Shown: positions 1 to 9,203 of the stretch, piece by piece | Position numbering within the stretch: position 1 is the stretch's first letter | Layout: every line of letters begins with the position of its first letter | NCBI RefSeq assembly: GCF_006345825.1 | Contig: NZ_VCIX01000038.1 | Coordinates: 1 to 50,895 of the forward strand | DNA: 50,895 nt | Direction of reading: 5' to 3' | Origin: Paenibacillus paridis | GTDB taxonomy: Bacteria; Bacillota; Bacilli; Paenibacillales; Paenibacillaceae | Position numbers and translations under genes: made by a program | The notes under the pieces: generated by a model | The model's database searches: none | What the model saw: only the letters and a program-made list of their open reading frames with translations | Told to the model about the DNA's origin: nothing

Positions 1-88
1 ATGGCTGCCTACCATGAATGGCGAAACAACCGTTGATATCCATTCCGATAAGCTAGATGAGATTTTACACACAAATTTGGACTTGACC

Positions 89-420
89 CCAATTAGCCTG
101 GATATAGCTAGGTTTTTGAGAAATAGATCTAATCTAGCGCAGCGGATCCAAATTACCGGAATTTAGCTGAGTTTTGAGAAATAGATCTAATTTTTAGATC
201 TATTCTGGCGTAAATAGCCCAAACTGATGAAATAGGTCTAAAAAATAGATCTAAACTAGCCCAGTCGCTCCAATTAGCCGGGATATGGCTGGTTTTTTGG
301 AAAATAGATCTAATTTTTAGATCTATTCTGGCGTAAATAGCCCAAACTGATGAAATAGATCTAAAAGTAGATCTAAACTAGCCCCCCGCTCCAATTAGCC
401 GGGATATGGCTGGGGTTTGA
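89..420. repeat. Degenerate tandem repeat rich in TAGATCTA palindromes
   Basis: Two copies of a unit of about 121-123 bp (from 179 and from 302) are almost identical, and a shorter, more diverged half-unit lies at 89-178. The half-unit runs from AAATAGATCTAA to a block resembling CCAATTAGCCGGGATATGG. Inside each full unit, AATAGATCTAA, a three-base loop and TTAGATCTATT form an 11-bp hairpin. There is no coding frame and no transposase, so this looks like an intergenic repeat that expands locally. Confidence 0.8.
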
Positions 421-691
421 TAGTAAGAGTAAGTTGAATGATAACTATGAAGAATATGCGAAGCGAGCGGATTGTACGGAATGTTCTAGAGATACGAAGT
501 GTTCGCAATAGCAGCCGGATTCTTACCTTTATCTGTTTTAGACAAGCTAAGAATTTGACTGCAACCGCAGCCCCACAGAATGATCCACTCGCGCAGCCAC
601 CAAAACGAGAAACTTTAGTACGGCTTAGTATAGTCACATTATTTTCTCAGACTGAAGCTCGGGAAGGTGTCATTCATTTTTTACTTAGGCT
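421..691. other. Intergenic stretch with no convincing gene
   Basis: Open frames exist on both strands here, but neither has a ribosome binding site or a protein-like composition. The only structure I see is a loose inverted repeat, GCGAA near 458 and TTCGC near 503. The stretch separates the repeat array from the stop codon of the minus-strand membrane gene. Confidence 0.5.
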
Positions 692-2647
692 TTAAAAATA
701 ACTTCCCTTACCGTCCCTCGAGCTTCTCATCAAATAAGGATACAAGAATATAAGGCCAAGCACATAAAGCAGCAGCGCAAAAAATGCCGGCGATAAATGC
801 CAGAAGTCGATATAGCCAATGGAGAGATGAACGCTTAGCCCTGCATAAAAGCCGGGGATGCCGCCAAGCAGCAACGTCCACCATAGCCACCTTGCCCCTT
901 GTTGAATACCCCATAACGCAATGATGAGTATGGCGAGCGCATCGCATAGAAGCGCGCCGCCAAAGCCTGCCCGATCATGGGCAATAAGCGGGATAAGCTT
1001 CGTATTGGCGTCATTAAGCTGCGTATGCGAGGTGTCCAAATACACGAGATCTGTCTGTACAAATACATTCGTAATTCCTACCGCCGAAATGGTCACGCCT
1101 CCTGCTGCTAACGCAAACCCCAGTACGACTAAGCAAAACTGCCCCCACATCGCACGGCGCCATACGGAATCATTCGTTAGGTTGACAGGCTGCCGAGAGG
1201 GCCGATCCGGGTTACTGCGCATCGAGAACAGAAACATCGGAAGCAGCACAGCTGCGGCGACTGCATGCAGCGGATCAAAATACCCGTAACCGAGATATAA
1301 GAAAAAACTTAAAAAACCGACGATGCCGGAAGTAAGCAGCGCGGTCCTTGCCCAGTGCAGACCAAGCCTTAGACCGTGCCAAGCGAGCATGAAGTATAGA
1401 ATGCCAATGGAAATCATTGTGCCCGATAGCGTTATGCGGTCATGTGACATAAAATGAAGCAGATTATGGTTCGTTAGGTGAAGCTCTTCCAACGTCATAT
1501 CAATAAAAGATAAATCATACGGGAGCAGCACTGTAGTAGCCGCGATGATCCAGGATAGAATGCCGCCGATAACCATTCCGATGCCGAGCAGGCACATCCA
1601 GCCCCAATGTTTCCAAAAGGACGGTACTGCTGGTTCAGGCATTTTTCTAACTTGCTCATAGATAATTGCTTCATTGATCCGTTTAGGCAGTCCCGGCCCG
1701 GCATAGACAAGTCCGCTATGAAGCAAAAGCGTATCCGCTCCCGCATGCAGCAGGTCAAGAGCATCCTGCGGCTCATGCACGCCTCCCCCTGCCTTGATCA
1801 GCCAATTGGGAGTAAACTGGCTTCGGATCAGCTTGATTTTGGACAACGTATCGCCCTTTGAATTCTTCCCGGTCATGGTGACAGAGCCTCCACCCGCTAC
1901 CAAGACTGCTCCCTCTCCGATTACGATGCCGCTCCACATCTCTTCACCTGTTACCTTAATCAACGCATGCATATGCTCGTCTGGCAGCCAAGAAGGGATA
2001 TACAAAAATAAAGGCAGCTCTCGGTAACTGCCTTCGGCAAAAACCTCAGACAACCCCTGAAGAATGGCAATGACATCGTCTAAGCGCTGATCTCCATGCA
2101 GCACATCAATATAAAAGCCGGCAGCTCCCGCCTCGCCGAGCTTCGCCATCATGCGCTCAAGCTCGCTTAGAGCTTGCACTGGCGCCGCTCCCGGCATCGG
2201 TGAAATGCGCGCCAGCTGTGGCAAGCGATGATTGGGCTTGGCGATTCGTGCTGCAAAGCGTTCCACGCCGTCATTTTCGAAGTAGTCTGGATAAGTTATC
2301 ATTTCATTTGCGCAATCATTGCGAATGGGCTTATCATTCTGGATCGCATCAACCGTAATGGGGCCATGCTCGATGAATCCGATTCCAAACTGCGCCAACG
2401 CGCGATGGGCTATTCCTTGCGGATCAAGCCCTCCGGACAAGCCAATTGGCGAATGGACCGCGATTCCCGCCAAATCCCGCTCCAGCAGCGGCGATGGCTC
2501 CATATGACCGAAGGTGCGGATAACGAAGGCTCCGCCAGGTACTTTACTTAATGAACCGATAGCCTTTAAGGTCAAATTCCTGCTCAGCCGGGCTGGAAGC
2601 CTGAATAATAAAGGACGAAATAATGTCTGATAAGACCAATCGGGCAT
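692..2647 (-). CDS. DHODH-like flavoprotein domain fused to a duplicated four-helix membrane module
   Basis: 651 aa from ATG 2647, chosen because AAGGAG lies 7 nt upstream. Residues about 40-330 resemble a class 2 dihydroorotate dehydrogenase barrel; the FMN-phosphate region is well kept (KAGGGVHEPQDALDLLHAG, then HSGLVYAGP, about 285-318). The catalytic region is not kept: where the family has an N-x-SSPN-type loop, this protein has DVLHGDQRLDD. From about 344 there are about eight membrane helices in two similar halves (344-475 and 497-637). Each half carries a D-L-x-(F/Y)-(I/L)-D stretch and an HDR motif before its second helix. Pyrimidine synthesis is therefore unlikely; I infer a membrane flavoprotein of unknown substrate. 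It appears to be transcribed alone. Confidence 0.75.
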   Translation of the reverse strand: MPDWSYQTLFRPLLFRLPARLSRNLTLKAIGSLSKVPGGAFVIRTFGHMEPSPLLERDLAGIAVHSPIGLSGGLDPQGIAHRALAQFGIGFIEHGPITVDAIQNDKPIRNDCANEMITYPDYFENDGVERFAARIAKPNHRLPQLARISPMPGAAPVQALSELERMMAKLGEAGAAGFYIDVLHGDQRLDDVIAILQGLSEVFAEGSYRELPLFLYIPSWLPDEHMHALIKVTGEEMWSGIVIGEGAVLVAGGGSVTMTGKNSKGDTLSKIKLIRSQFTPNWLIKAGGGVHEPQDALDLLHAGADTLLLHSGLVYAGPGLPKRINEAIIYEQVRKMPEPAVPSFWKHWGWMCLLGIGMVIGGILSWIIAATTVLLPYDLSFIDMTLEELHLTNHNLLHFMSHDRITLSGTMISIGILYFMLAWHGLRLGLHWARTALLTSGIVGFLSFFLYLGYGYFDPLHAVAAAVLLPMFLFSMRSNPDRPSRQPVNLTNDSVWRRAMWGQFCLVVLGFALAAGGVTISAVGITNVFVQTDLVYLDTSHTQLNDANTKLIPLIAHDRAGFGGALLCDALAILIIALWGIQQGARWLWWTLLLGGIPGFYAGLSVHLSIGYIDFWHLSPAFFALLLYVLGLIFLYPYLMRSSRDGKGSYF

Positions 2648-2750
2648 TGTCATTCTCCTTGTTTGCTTCTCAGCGTCTTTCCTCCATTCTAGAAAACAAA
2701 CCCGCATCGTGCAATGATAAAAAGCAATAAACTTCGGGTAATCGCCAATG

Positions 2751-2784
2751 AAAACACCCCCATGCCTGAACAGGCATGGAGGTG
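2751..2784 (-). terminator. Rho-independent terminator of the sulfate operon
   Basis: On the minus strand CACCTCCATGCCTG, a two-base loop and CAGGCATGGGGGTG form a strong stem followed by TTTTCATT. It lies 70 bp past the yezD stop. Confidence 0.8.
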
Positions 2785-2853
2785 CGGCTTCTTGTATGGC
2801 TTGCTGTATGCCGTGTAACCATTGCGCACACGTTTTGCCTCAAGTAAGACTAA

Positions 2854-3096
2854 CTACTGAACAATCCGGAGCTGCTCTCCTTGCGGCAGAGACTCACGCT
2901 GCTGAGCTTGCTTCTTAAACTCCGGCGGGTCCTGCTGCTTTTGAGCAGACCCGTCATAGCGGGTTCTCTCCGTCCGGTCGATCTGGACGATCCTGCCGTC
3001 ATGAACGGTAATCGTCACATTTCCATAATGAAGGCCACTGACTTGCTCCGCAATTCGTTCCAGCCATTGTTGATCCACTTCTAATGGTTTTGCCAC
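2854..3096 (-). CDS. yezD: YezD-like small protein (DUF2292 type)
   Basis: 80 aa starting at GTG, with GGAGGGG 5-9 nt upstream. The N-terminal half (WLERIAEQVSGLHYGNVTIT, then VHDGRIVQIDRTERTRYD) matches the short YezD family, which often sits beside sulfur assimilation genes. The C-terminal tail is rich in Gln, Lys and charged residues and looks disordered. It follows cysW by 28 bp and is the last gene of the sulfate operon, in the place where a cysA ATPase gene is often found. Its biochemical role is unknown; regulation or stabilisation of sulfur uptake is only an inference from position. Confidence 0.75.
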   Translation of the reverse strand: MAKPLEVDQQWLERIAEQVSGLHYGNVTITVHDGRIVQIDRTERTRYDGSAQKQQDPPEFKKQAQQRESLPQGEQLRIVQ

Positions 3097-3124
3097 GGGC
3101 TACCCCTCCATTGTTAACATTAAT

Positions 3125-4009
3125 TCACACTGTTTTTTCTACAGGCTTTTGCTGACCCGACTTCCATTCCACAATGCTTTTTACGATCAACGTAACGACT
3201 GCCAGCATAACCAACAGCGAAGCAACTGCAAATGAAGCCGAAAATTGGTATTCATTGTACAAAATTTCAATATGGAGCGGCAGCGTATTCGTCTCGCCAC
3301 GGATATGGCCGGAGACGACTGACACCGCACCAAACTCTCCCATGGCGCGCGCATTACACAAAATGACGCCATATAACAATCCCCATTTAATATTAGGCAG
3401 GGTTACTTTCCAAAAAATTTGCCATCCCTTCGCTCCCAAGCTCGCGGCTGCTTCCTCTTCCTGAACGCCCTGCGCCTGCATAAGCGGAATGAGCTCGCGG
3501 GCTACGAAAGGAACCGTAACGAATACGGTGGCGAGCACGATGCCCGGCACTGCGAATATAATTTGAATGCCGCGCTCATCCAGCCACGGGCCAAGAAAGC
3601 CTTGCGCGCCGAAGAGCAGCACGTAAATCAAGCCTGAAATAACCGGCGACACGGCAAACGGCAAATCAATAAGCGTAATTAATATATTTTTGCCTCGGAA
3701 ACGAAACTTGCTGATCGCCCATGCCGCAGCCACCCCAAAGATCGTATTCACGGGAACGGCGATCAAGGCAACGATAAGCGTAAGCTTAAGGGCAGATAGA
3801 GCATCCGGCTCCGTGATGGAATCTATGTATACGCCTACGCCCTTCTTGAACGCCTCAACGAATACCGATGCCAGCGGCAATAAAACAATCAGCGCGAGAA
3901 ATAGTACAGCAATGCCGATCAGCAGCCATTTGACAGGTGCTGACTCTGTAATATGCTTCGGCCGTTTGGATGCTTCTTCATTAGTATGAACGGTTACTGC
4001 ACCAGCCAT
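3125..4009 (-). CDS. cysW: Sulfate ABC transporter permease CysW
   Basis: 294 aa inner-membrane permease of the sulfate/thiosulfate importer. It has about six membrane helices and the EAA-type loop [20 protein letters not shown] near residues 190-210, which would contact an ATPase. The ending [19 protein letters not shown] is typical of CysW. AAGGGGG lies 10 nt before ATG. It follows cysT by 18 bp and is clearly co-transcribed with it. No cysA gene lies in the operon, so the ATPase must come from elsewhere. The longer N-terminal extension (about 20 residues before the first helix) is polar. Confidence 0.93.
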   Translation of the reverse strand: MAGAVTVHTNEEASKRPKHITESAPVKWLLIGIAVLFLALIVLLPLASVFVEAFKKGVGVYIDSITEPDALSALKLTLIVALIAVPVNTIFGVAAAWAISKFRFRGKNILITLIDLPFAVSPVISGLIYVLLFGAQGFLGPWLDERGIQIIFAVPGIVLATVFVTVPFVARELIPLMQAQGVQEEEAAASLGAKGWQIFWKVTLPNIKWGLLYGVILCNARAMGEFGAVSVVSGHIRGETNTLPLHIEILYNEYQFSASFAVASLLVMLAVVTLIVKSIVEWKSGQQKPVEKTV

Positions 4010-4027
4010 AGTCGGTATGCCCCCTTC

Positions 4028-4861
4028 TTAGTCCGATACTGTGCGGCGATTCATTCGCCACTGCAGTAAATTAATGACTAGCAGCATCAAGAAGGAAACC
4101 ACCAGCATAACAAGAGCGATGGCCGTAGCACCCGCATAATCGTATTGCTCCAGCTTTGTCATAATGAGCAAAGGCGTAATCTCCGTCTTGAGCGGCATAT
4201 TGCCGGATATGAACACCACGGATCCATACTCGCCAATGCCCCTCGCGAATGCGAGAGCAAAGCCAGTTAGGAGAGCTGGCATCAGCTCAGGCAAAATGAC
4301 CTTCCAAAACGTACGCAGCCGATAAGCGCCCAGCATGACTGCCGCCTCTTCGGTCTCTTTCTCCATGTCCTGCAGCACAGGCTGCACCGTACGAACAACG
4401 AATGGAAGACCGATAAATATTAGTGCGATCGTGATTCCAATAGGTGAATAAGCCACTTTCACGCCTAGCGGCGCCAAGAGAGAGCCTACCCATCCGTTCG
4501 GCGCATAAATGGCCGTTAACGCAATGCCTGCTACCGCAGTAGGGAGAGCAAATGGCAAATCAACCAGACTATCTATGATCTTCTTGCCAGGAAACCGGTA
4601 ACGCACCAGCACCCATGCGATCAACAGACCGAATACCGCATTGACCAGCCCTGCAAAAAAGGCGGTAAAAAAGCTGATCCGGTAGGAAGCTACGACACGC
4701 GCATTCGTAACCGTGCTCCAGAACTCGGACCAGCTGAGCTCTGCCGTTTTGAAGAAAACGGCAGCCAGCGGAATCAAGACGATGATGCTCAGGTAGAACA
4801 AAGTGAATCCCAGCGATAAACCAAAACCCGGAAGTACATTACGGGACTTGGAACCTTTCAT
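4028..4861 (-). CDS. cysT: Sulfate ABC transporter permease CysT (CysU)
   Basis: 277 aa, the partner permease of CysW. The first helix ([20 protein letters not shown]) and the ending [20 protein letters not shown] are characteristic of CysT. An EAA loop ([19 protein letters not shown]) lies around residues 170-190. TTGGAG lies 10 nt upstream of ATG. It sits 34 bp after sbp and 18 bp before cysW. Together the two permeases should form the membrane channel fed by the Sbp lipoprotein. Confidence 0.93.
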   Translation of the reverse strand: MKGSKSRNVLPGFGLSLGFTLFYLSIIVLIPLAAVFFKTAELSWSEFWSTVTNARVVASYRISFFTAFFAGLVNAVFGLLIAWVLVRYRFPGKKIIDSLVDLPFALPTAVAGIALTAIYAPNGWVGSLLAPLGVKVAYSPIGITIALIFIGLPFVVRTVQPVLQDMEKETEEAAVMLGAYRLRTFWKVILPELMPALLTGFALAFARGIGEYGSVVFISGNMPLKTEITPLLIMTKLEQYDYAGATAIALVMLVVSFLMLLVINLLQWRMNRRTVSD

Positions 4862-4895
4862 GTGAAGTCAGCTCCAATCTTGTTCAATTCCTGCA

Positions 4896-6014
4896 TTATG
4901 AGCCTGGCGTATAAATTTTGTCGAACACTCCGCCATCTGCAAAGTGTTTGGTTTGTGCTTCTTTCCAGCCGCCAAAGTCTTTGTCGATTGTAAGCAACTC
5001 AAGAGCTTTGAACTGTTCCGTGTATTTTGCTGCTACTGTCTCAGAGATCGGACGGTAGTAGTTTTTAGCCGCAATTTCCTGGCCTTCCTCGGAGTACAGA
5101 TATTTCAGGTAAGCTTCTGCCACTTCACGAGTGCCACGATCGTCAACGATCTTGTCAACTACGGCAACCGGAGGCTCTGCCAAAATGCTCAACGATGGGT
5201 AGACGATTTCGAATTTATCCGGTCCAAGCTCATTAATCGAAAGGAATGCTTCATTTTCCCATGCCAGCAATACATCGCCGATGCCGCGTTCTACGAATGT
5301 AGTCGTTGAACCGCGTGCGCCGGAATCCAGCACCGGCACGTGCTTGAACAATTCAGCAACAAACTCTTGCGCTTTTGCTTCATCATTGCCGTTTTGCTTT
5401 AAGGCATAGCCCCATGCAGCGAGGTAATTCCAACGTGCGCCGCCGGATGTTTTCGGGTTAGGCGTAATGACCTCAACCTTATCCTTGATCAAATCATTCC
5501 AATCTTTAATGCCTTTCGGATTTCCTTTGCGAACAAGGAAAACGATCGTCGATGTATACGGGGAGCTGTTATGCTCGAATTTGGACTGCCAGTCTGCGTT
5601 GATCAAGCCTGGCTCTACGATCGCATCGATGTCATATCCAAGTGCTAGCGTTACGACATCGGCTTTCAAACCGTCGATGACTGCGCGGCCTTGCTTGCCG
5701 GAACCGCCATGCGATTGCTTAATCGTTACTTGTTGGCCGGTTTCAGCCTTCCAGTGCTTCGAGAACGCTTCGTTATAAGCTACGTAAAGCTCACGAGTCG
5801 GGTCATACGATACATTTAACAGTTCAACTGGCGGTTTAGGCTCTTCCTTTGCCGGCTCCTGCGTTGCTGCCGCGTTCGTCGCCGCACCCTCGTTAGCGGG
5901 TTTGTTCGTTTCTTTGTTGCCTGAGTTGTTGCCGCCTTGACCGCAAGCAGCAAGTACCAGCACTAAAGCCAATAGGATAACTACCGAACGAAAATGAGTC
6001 ACTTTTTTCAACAT
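4896..6014 (-). CDS. sbp: Sulfate-binding lipoprotein
   Basis: 372 aa. The ATG at 6014 is preferred over an upstream GTG because AAAGGGG lies 8 nt before it. A signal peptide ends in the lipobox LVLAACGQG, so the protein should be lipid-anchored outside the membrane; a low-complexity Asn/Glu/Ala linker follows. The mature part has the Sbp/CysP signatures [31 protein letters not shown] and [21 protein letters not shown], which line the sulfate site in the family. It is the first gene of the sbp-cysT-cysW-yezD operon, behind a sigma-A-like promoter at 6167-6196. Confidence 0.95.
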   Translation of the reverse strand: MLKKVTHFRSVVILLALVLVLAACGQGGNNSGNKETNKPANEGAATNAAATQEPAKEEPKPPVELLNVSYDPTRELYVAYNEAFSKHWKAETGQQVTIKQSHGGSGKQGRAVIDGLKADVVTLALGYDIDAIVEPGLINADWQSKFEHNSSPYTSTIVFLVRKGNPKGIKDWNDLIKDKVEVITPNPKTSGGARWNYLAAWGYALKQNGNDEAKAQEFVAELFKHVPVLDSGARGSTTTFVERGIGDVLLAWENEAFLSINELGPDKFEIVYPSLSILAEPPVAVVDKIVDDRGTREVAEAYLKYLYSEEGQEIAAKNYYRPISETVAAKYTEQFKALELLTIDKDFGGWKEAQTKHFADGGVFDKIYTPGS

Positions 6015-6132
6015 TTCATACACCCCTTTTGATTTTTACAGGCTTACAGAAACACTTGCTAGTATGATCCTGACGTTAATCTGCCGCGTTTCTTCGTGAT
6101 AGGTGTTTACTCCGGTTCGTCCGGTCGGAAAC

Positions 6133-6158
6133 CATTAATCCTACCTGATTAGTTGGTT
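6133..6158 (-). promoter_or_regulatory. Candidate repressor site (CymR/Rrf2-like) over the sbp start of transcription
   Basis: On the minus strand CCAACTAATCAGGTAGG followed by ATTAATGG forms an imperfect dyad just downstream of the -10 box. CymR-type repressors control sulfate uptake genes in Bacillota from such positions. The match to a known CymR consensus was not verified. Confidence 0.35.
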
Positions 6159-6166
6159 ATGGAAGA

Positions 6167-6196
6167 ATCTTACCAGCGCTCCCTGTATACTGTCAA
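6167..6196 (-). promoter_or_regulatory. Sigma-A promoter of the sulfate operon
   Basis: Minus strand TTGACA, an 18-bp spacer, then TAAGAT. This leaves a 5' leader of about 145 nt before sbp. The leader has a CCGG-ACGAA-CCGG hairpin but no SAM-riboswitch core that I can recognise. Confidence 0.7.
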
Positions 6197-6199
6197 TAC

Positions 6200-6525
6200 T
6201 TAATTTCAAAAAAATGATAAGTTTGATAAGAATGCCTTATACCGGAAGCAAATTCACCTTACTTTTGCAGAACCTCTCCATTCTGAAACGTTTACGCGTT
6301 CTTCCATACTTCCTTTTATCCGTAACGGGAAAAAGAGCTTGTCCCCCTCGCATATACATAGCTCACGCTCAGTTTGCTAAATACGCTCAAACTCATGCTT
6401 AGCGCACGCTGGAAGAACCTATATGCGCTTACAGGCACTCTCCAGCTCCAATTATTCGTAAAGCCTTTAATGGCTTACACAACAAACAGCAAGCGTATCT
6501 TCTCCTCCCCACATACGCCCTCTAG
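6200..6525. other. Intergenic stretch with nothing recognisable
   Basis: About 330 bp between the sulfate promoter and the dnaI terminator. The short open frames on the plus strand lack ribosome binding sites. I see no RNA motif or repeat here. Confidence 0.5.
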
Positions 6526-6528
6526 AAC

Positions 6529-6588
6529 AAAAAAAGCTTTGACTGCAGCTCCCGTATAGGAGCCTGCAATCAAAGCTTTGCTTTTTTT
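6529..6588 (-). terminator. Terminator of the dnaB-dnaI operon
   Basis: Minus strand AGCTTTGATTGCAGGCTCC pairs with GGGAGCTGCAGTCAAAGCT and is followed by seven Ts. It begins within a few bases of the dnaI stop codon. The stem is also flanked by Ts on the plus strand, so it could work in both directions. Confidence 0.85.
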
Positions 6589-7546
6589 ATTTCCGTCCGC
6601 GCTTATTCTCGCCTTTTACCATGACAACCTCAACATAGGGACGAATGCGGTCCATAATACGCTGCCCTTTATGCAATTCATCGCCGTCCTTGCTCGTGAA
6701 GCTAAAGTGCTGCTCCAGCGCTTCCAGCTCGTAATTCGAGGTGTAGAACGTCGGCTTGCGCTGCATCCGGTAATTTAAGATCGCTCCAAGCACGTGATCA
6801 CGAACCCACGGATTCAAATTTTCAGCACCCATATCGTCAAATATAAGCAAATCCGTTTCCTTCATCATTTCAACCGTTTCCTTCAGCTTGCCCGGTTCAT
6901 GCATCAGTGCCTTCAAATCCTCTACAAAATCAGGCATATAAACGATGACGCCAGAATAACCCGCTTTGGCCAGTTCATGCAGCATGTAGCACATCAGATA
7001 CGTCTTGCCGGTTCCAAATCGCCCCGCGAGATAAAGCCCTTCCTCTTGCAAGCCGTTCTCCTTCGTACGGTCGATATATCGAAGAATCTGTCCAACCGCT
7101 TTTGTCCGCGCGCTGTCACTCTCTAAAATCTCATCTAAGGAGTAGCCGCGCTGCAGGGCTTTCTCGTCAATATAAAAGCTGCGCACCCGGCTGCGAATCT
7201 GGTCCTCGGTTTGCCGGGCAATAAATTTCTTGCAGGCTACCTTACGGTCATTTAGCTGAGTAAGACCATTTAACGATTCCGAGCTTAACAACGTATAATG
7301 CCCTTCAAAATCATTCGGGCAACGATCGAGACCCGGACAATTCGTACAATTCCGGTACTCTGTCACATATTGGTATACACGGTTCAAATTCAGACGAATC
7401 GTCTGGTCATCCAAATCCGGATATTTTAATCTCAGCTTCTCAACAAGCGGCTCCGCAAGCAGTTCGGTCAGCTTAAGCTCCGCTTGCTCTGTAATGGCTT
7501 TGCCGGACGGCCAAGCCTTCAGCAAATCGCCCATGGATTCCATCAT
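6587..7546 (-). CDS. dnaI: Primosomal protein DnaI (helicase loader)
   Basis: 319 aa AAA+ ATPase that loads the replicative helicase. The N-terminal domain has the zinc ligands expected in DnaI (CTNCPGLDRC near 67-76, and Cys105 in VACKKF). The Walker A motif GRFGTGKT is near 175-182, Walker B is LLIFDDMGAEN, and the arginine-rich C-terminus includes QRIMDRIRPYVE. The preceding gene, dnaB, ends 19 bp upstream in the same direction, reproducing the Bacillus dnaB-dnaI pair. Two adjacent ATGs make the exact start ambiguous by one residue. Confidence 0.95.
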   Translation of the reverse strand: MMESMGDLLKAWPSGKAITEQAELKLTELLAEPLVEKLRLKYPDLDDQTIRLNLNRVYQYVTEYRNCTNCPGLDRCPNDFEGHYTLLSSESLNGLTQLNDRKVACKKFIARQTEDQIRSRVRSFYIDEKALQRGYSLDEILESDSARTKAVGQILRYIDRTKENGLQEEGLYLAGRFGTGKTYLMCYMLHELAKAGYSGVIVYMPDFVEDLKALMHEPGKLKETVEMMKETDLLIFDDMGAENLNPWVRDHVLGAILNYRMQRKPTFYTSNYELEALEQHFSFTSKDGDELHKGQRIMDRIRPYVEVVMVKGENKRGRK

Positions 7547-7565
7547 CTGCTCACACCGCCTTTAT

Positions 7566-9098
7566 CTATGATCCTTTGCCTTCTAATTTACGCGCTAACT
7601 TGCGCAGCTCCTCGAGCTCGTCGGCTGACACCTCTGAGGAAGACTGATCCTCCTGCACAATAGGAATCGAAGGCTTTCGCGACGTTCCCCTGCTGCCTGC
7701 ACGGGACCCGCCCTTCGAACCGTTAAAACCGCCTCCGGCATAGCTGAGCGCCGCTTCCTTGCGGCGTTCTTTATCCTGCTCCACCTGTGCCTGCTCCCGC
7801 ACATAGAAGACGGCTTTCTCGAAATTGTCGATTTGCTTCACGAGCATATTGGACGCGACCGCATCCAAAAAGGTTTTTGTCACGCGCTGAGACTCGTTCG
7901 CCCCTATCACATAATGAATGAGTACATTGATGACCGGCCCTGCTAATTTATAATTAAGATCAATCCGCTCGAACACTCTCTCGATCCAATCCGGTATGGC
8001 GCCTGGAAAAAAGCGCTGTAAAAAGCGCGTATGCGGCTCGTTTCTCATCAGCATATTATATTGCTGCACGTCGCAGCGCCCAAGCAGCTGATTGGGCACT
8101 TCCAAATAATGCTGCTCCTGCACCTCGAATTCCTCTGTTAGATCGTCCGAATCAGCAGGCTCCTCGCTCGCCATAATCTGTGTGCGTGACAGCGCGCGCT
8201 CGCGCTCGCCTTCCCGCTTCTTGTCCTGCCTGTAAAACTGATTAGCCCGAAGCTGAAGCTCATCGATGTTGAGCGTTCCGCCCTCACTGAAAATACCGTC
8301 TTCATCCAGCAGTCGGCAAATATCCACGACCACCAAATTGTATTTATACGCGACGTAGTTTACCTGAGCGAGCTGTTCTTCATCGCTGCGAAGCCGCTCA
8401 ACGAACCGCCGGTTAGCCGAATTTCGGGGGAAGCGCAAAATAATTTCGCCATATGGAATACCTGCGGTTGCTTGTGCTGGCCTTGCTGAAGACTGACGCG
8501 ATGGCGCCACCTCCGTCAAGGCTTGCTCCAGCTCCGTGTCCACCGACTGCATATTAAGCTTAAACAGCTCGTAAAAAGGCACCGATATATTTTCTTTCGT
8601 TAGTTGCGCGCCAGCGAGCTCATCCGGCTCATTCGCGCCAAACGATTCGCGCAGCGAGATAACCGCGTATTTGCCCACCTTGTCGCGCAGCAGCATGGTT
8701 AGATGCATATTGCGGAAAAATTCCGCAGGCGATAGCGGCTGAGCTAGCTCATATTCATAAATAACGTCCGCATTATCGGGCAAGCCTAAGCGTGATGTCT
8801 GCAGAAGGCCTACCGCCTCCAGCTTCGAGGCCTGCTCAATCAGATGCTTGCGGCTGCGCTCGTTCATCTCGAGCCCCAGTCCAAGGAACAGCTTACGCTG
8901 CGGTTCTATTGAAGAATATCCCGATGTCCCTTCCGCTATTCCATGATAAAGCTGCTGATAAAATGCGACAGCAAAAGCGCCAATCATCGGCTGATAGATT
9001 AGCGACAGCATTTTGTAGTCCAAGCTGCTTAGCGAAAAATCACGAAATATGTAATATCGATGATGTTCCGTGTATTGCAATATATTATTGATGCGCAT
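7566..9098 (-). CDS. dnaB: Replication initiation and membrane attachment protein DnaB
   Basis: 510 aa from ATG 9098. I reject an ATT/ATG start nine codons upstream because only 9098 has a ribosome binding site (GGAG, 8 nt). The start MRINNILQYTEHHRYYIFRD is typical of Bacillota DnaB (DnaD/DnaB superfamily, not the helicase). The N-terminal half is the winged-helix oligomerisation domain; the DDBH2-like region lies near 310-450 (NQLLGRCDVQQYNMLMRNEP, then LNYKLAGPVINVLIHYVIGA). The C-terminus is low-complexity Gly/Ser/Lys. It acts with DnaD and DnaI in primosome assembly at the origin. First gene of a two-gene operon. Confidence 0.93.
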   Translation of the reverse strand: MRINNILQYTEHHRYYIFRDFSLSSLDYKMLSLIYQPMIGAFAVAFYQQLYHGIAEGTSGYSSIEPQRKLFLGLGLEMNERSRKHLIEQASKLEAVGLLQTSRLGLPDNADVIYEYELAQPLSPAEFFRNMHLTMLLRDKVGKYAVISLRESFGANEPDELAGAQLTKENISVPFYELFKLNMQSVDTELEQALTEVAPSRQSSARPAQATAGIPYGEIILRFPRNSANRRFVERLRSDEEQLAQVNYVAYKYNLVVVDICRLLDEDGIFSEGGTLNIDELQLRANQFYRQDKKREGERERALSRTQIMASEEPADSDDLTEEFEVQEQHYLEVPNQLLGRCDVQQYNMLMRNEPHTRFLQRFFPGAIPDWIERVFERIDLNYKLAGPVINVLIHYVIGANESQRVTKTFLDAVASNMLVKQIDNFEKAVFYVREQAQVEQDKERRKEAALSYAGGGFNGSKGGSRAGSRGTSRKPSIPIVQEDQSSSEVSADELEELRKLARKLEGKGS

Positions 9099-9171
9099 AG
9101 CATCAGCTCCATCCTTTACAATCATTCTATCATTTTAGCATAAAAACAACGGTTCATGATGGGGAATAAAA

Positions 9172-9202
9172 TAGAAAAATCCCCCGGATGAGGGATTTTT
9201 CG
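9172..9202 (-). terminator. Terminator after yuiB
   Basis: Minus strand AAAAATCCC, a short loop, then GGGATTTTTC, directly after the yuiB stop codon. The A and T tracts make it likely bidirectional. Confidence 0.75.
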
Positions 9203-9203
9203 A

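Noticed and set aside
1..437. CRISPR array
   Set aside because: Repeats are 121-123 bp with no unique spacers of regular length.
438..695. 85-aa frame on the plus strand next to the repeat array
   Set aside because: No ribosome site, and the text is basic and low in pattern; likely noncoding.
6015..6166. SAM riboswitch in the sulfate operon leader
   Set aside because: I looked for the conserved S-box core and found none; only a small CCGG hairpin is present.
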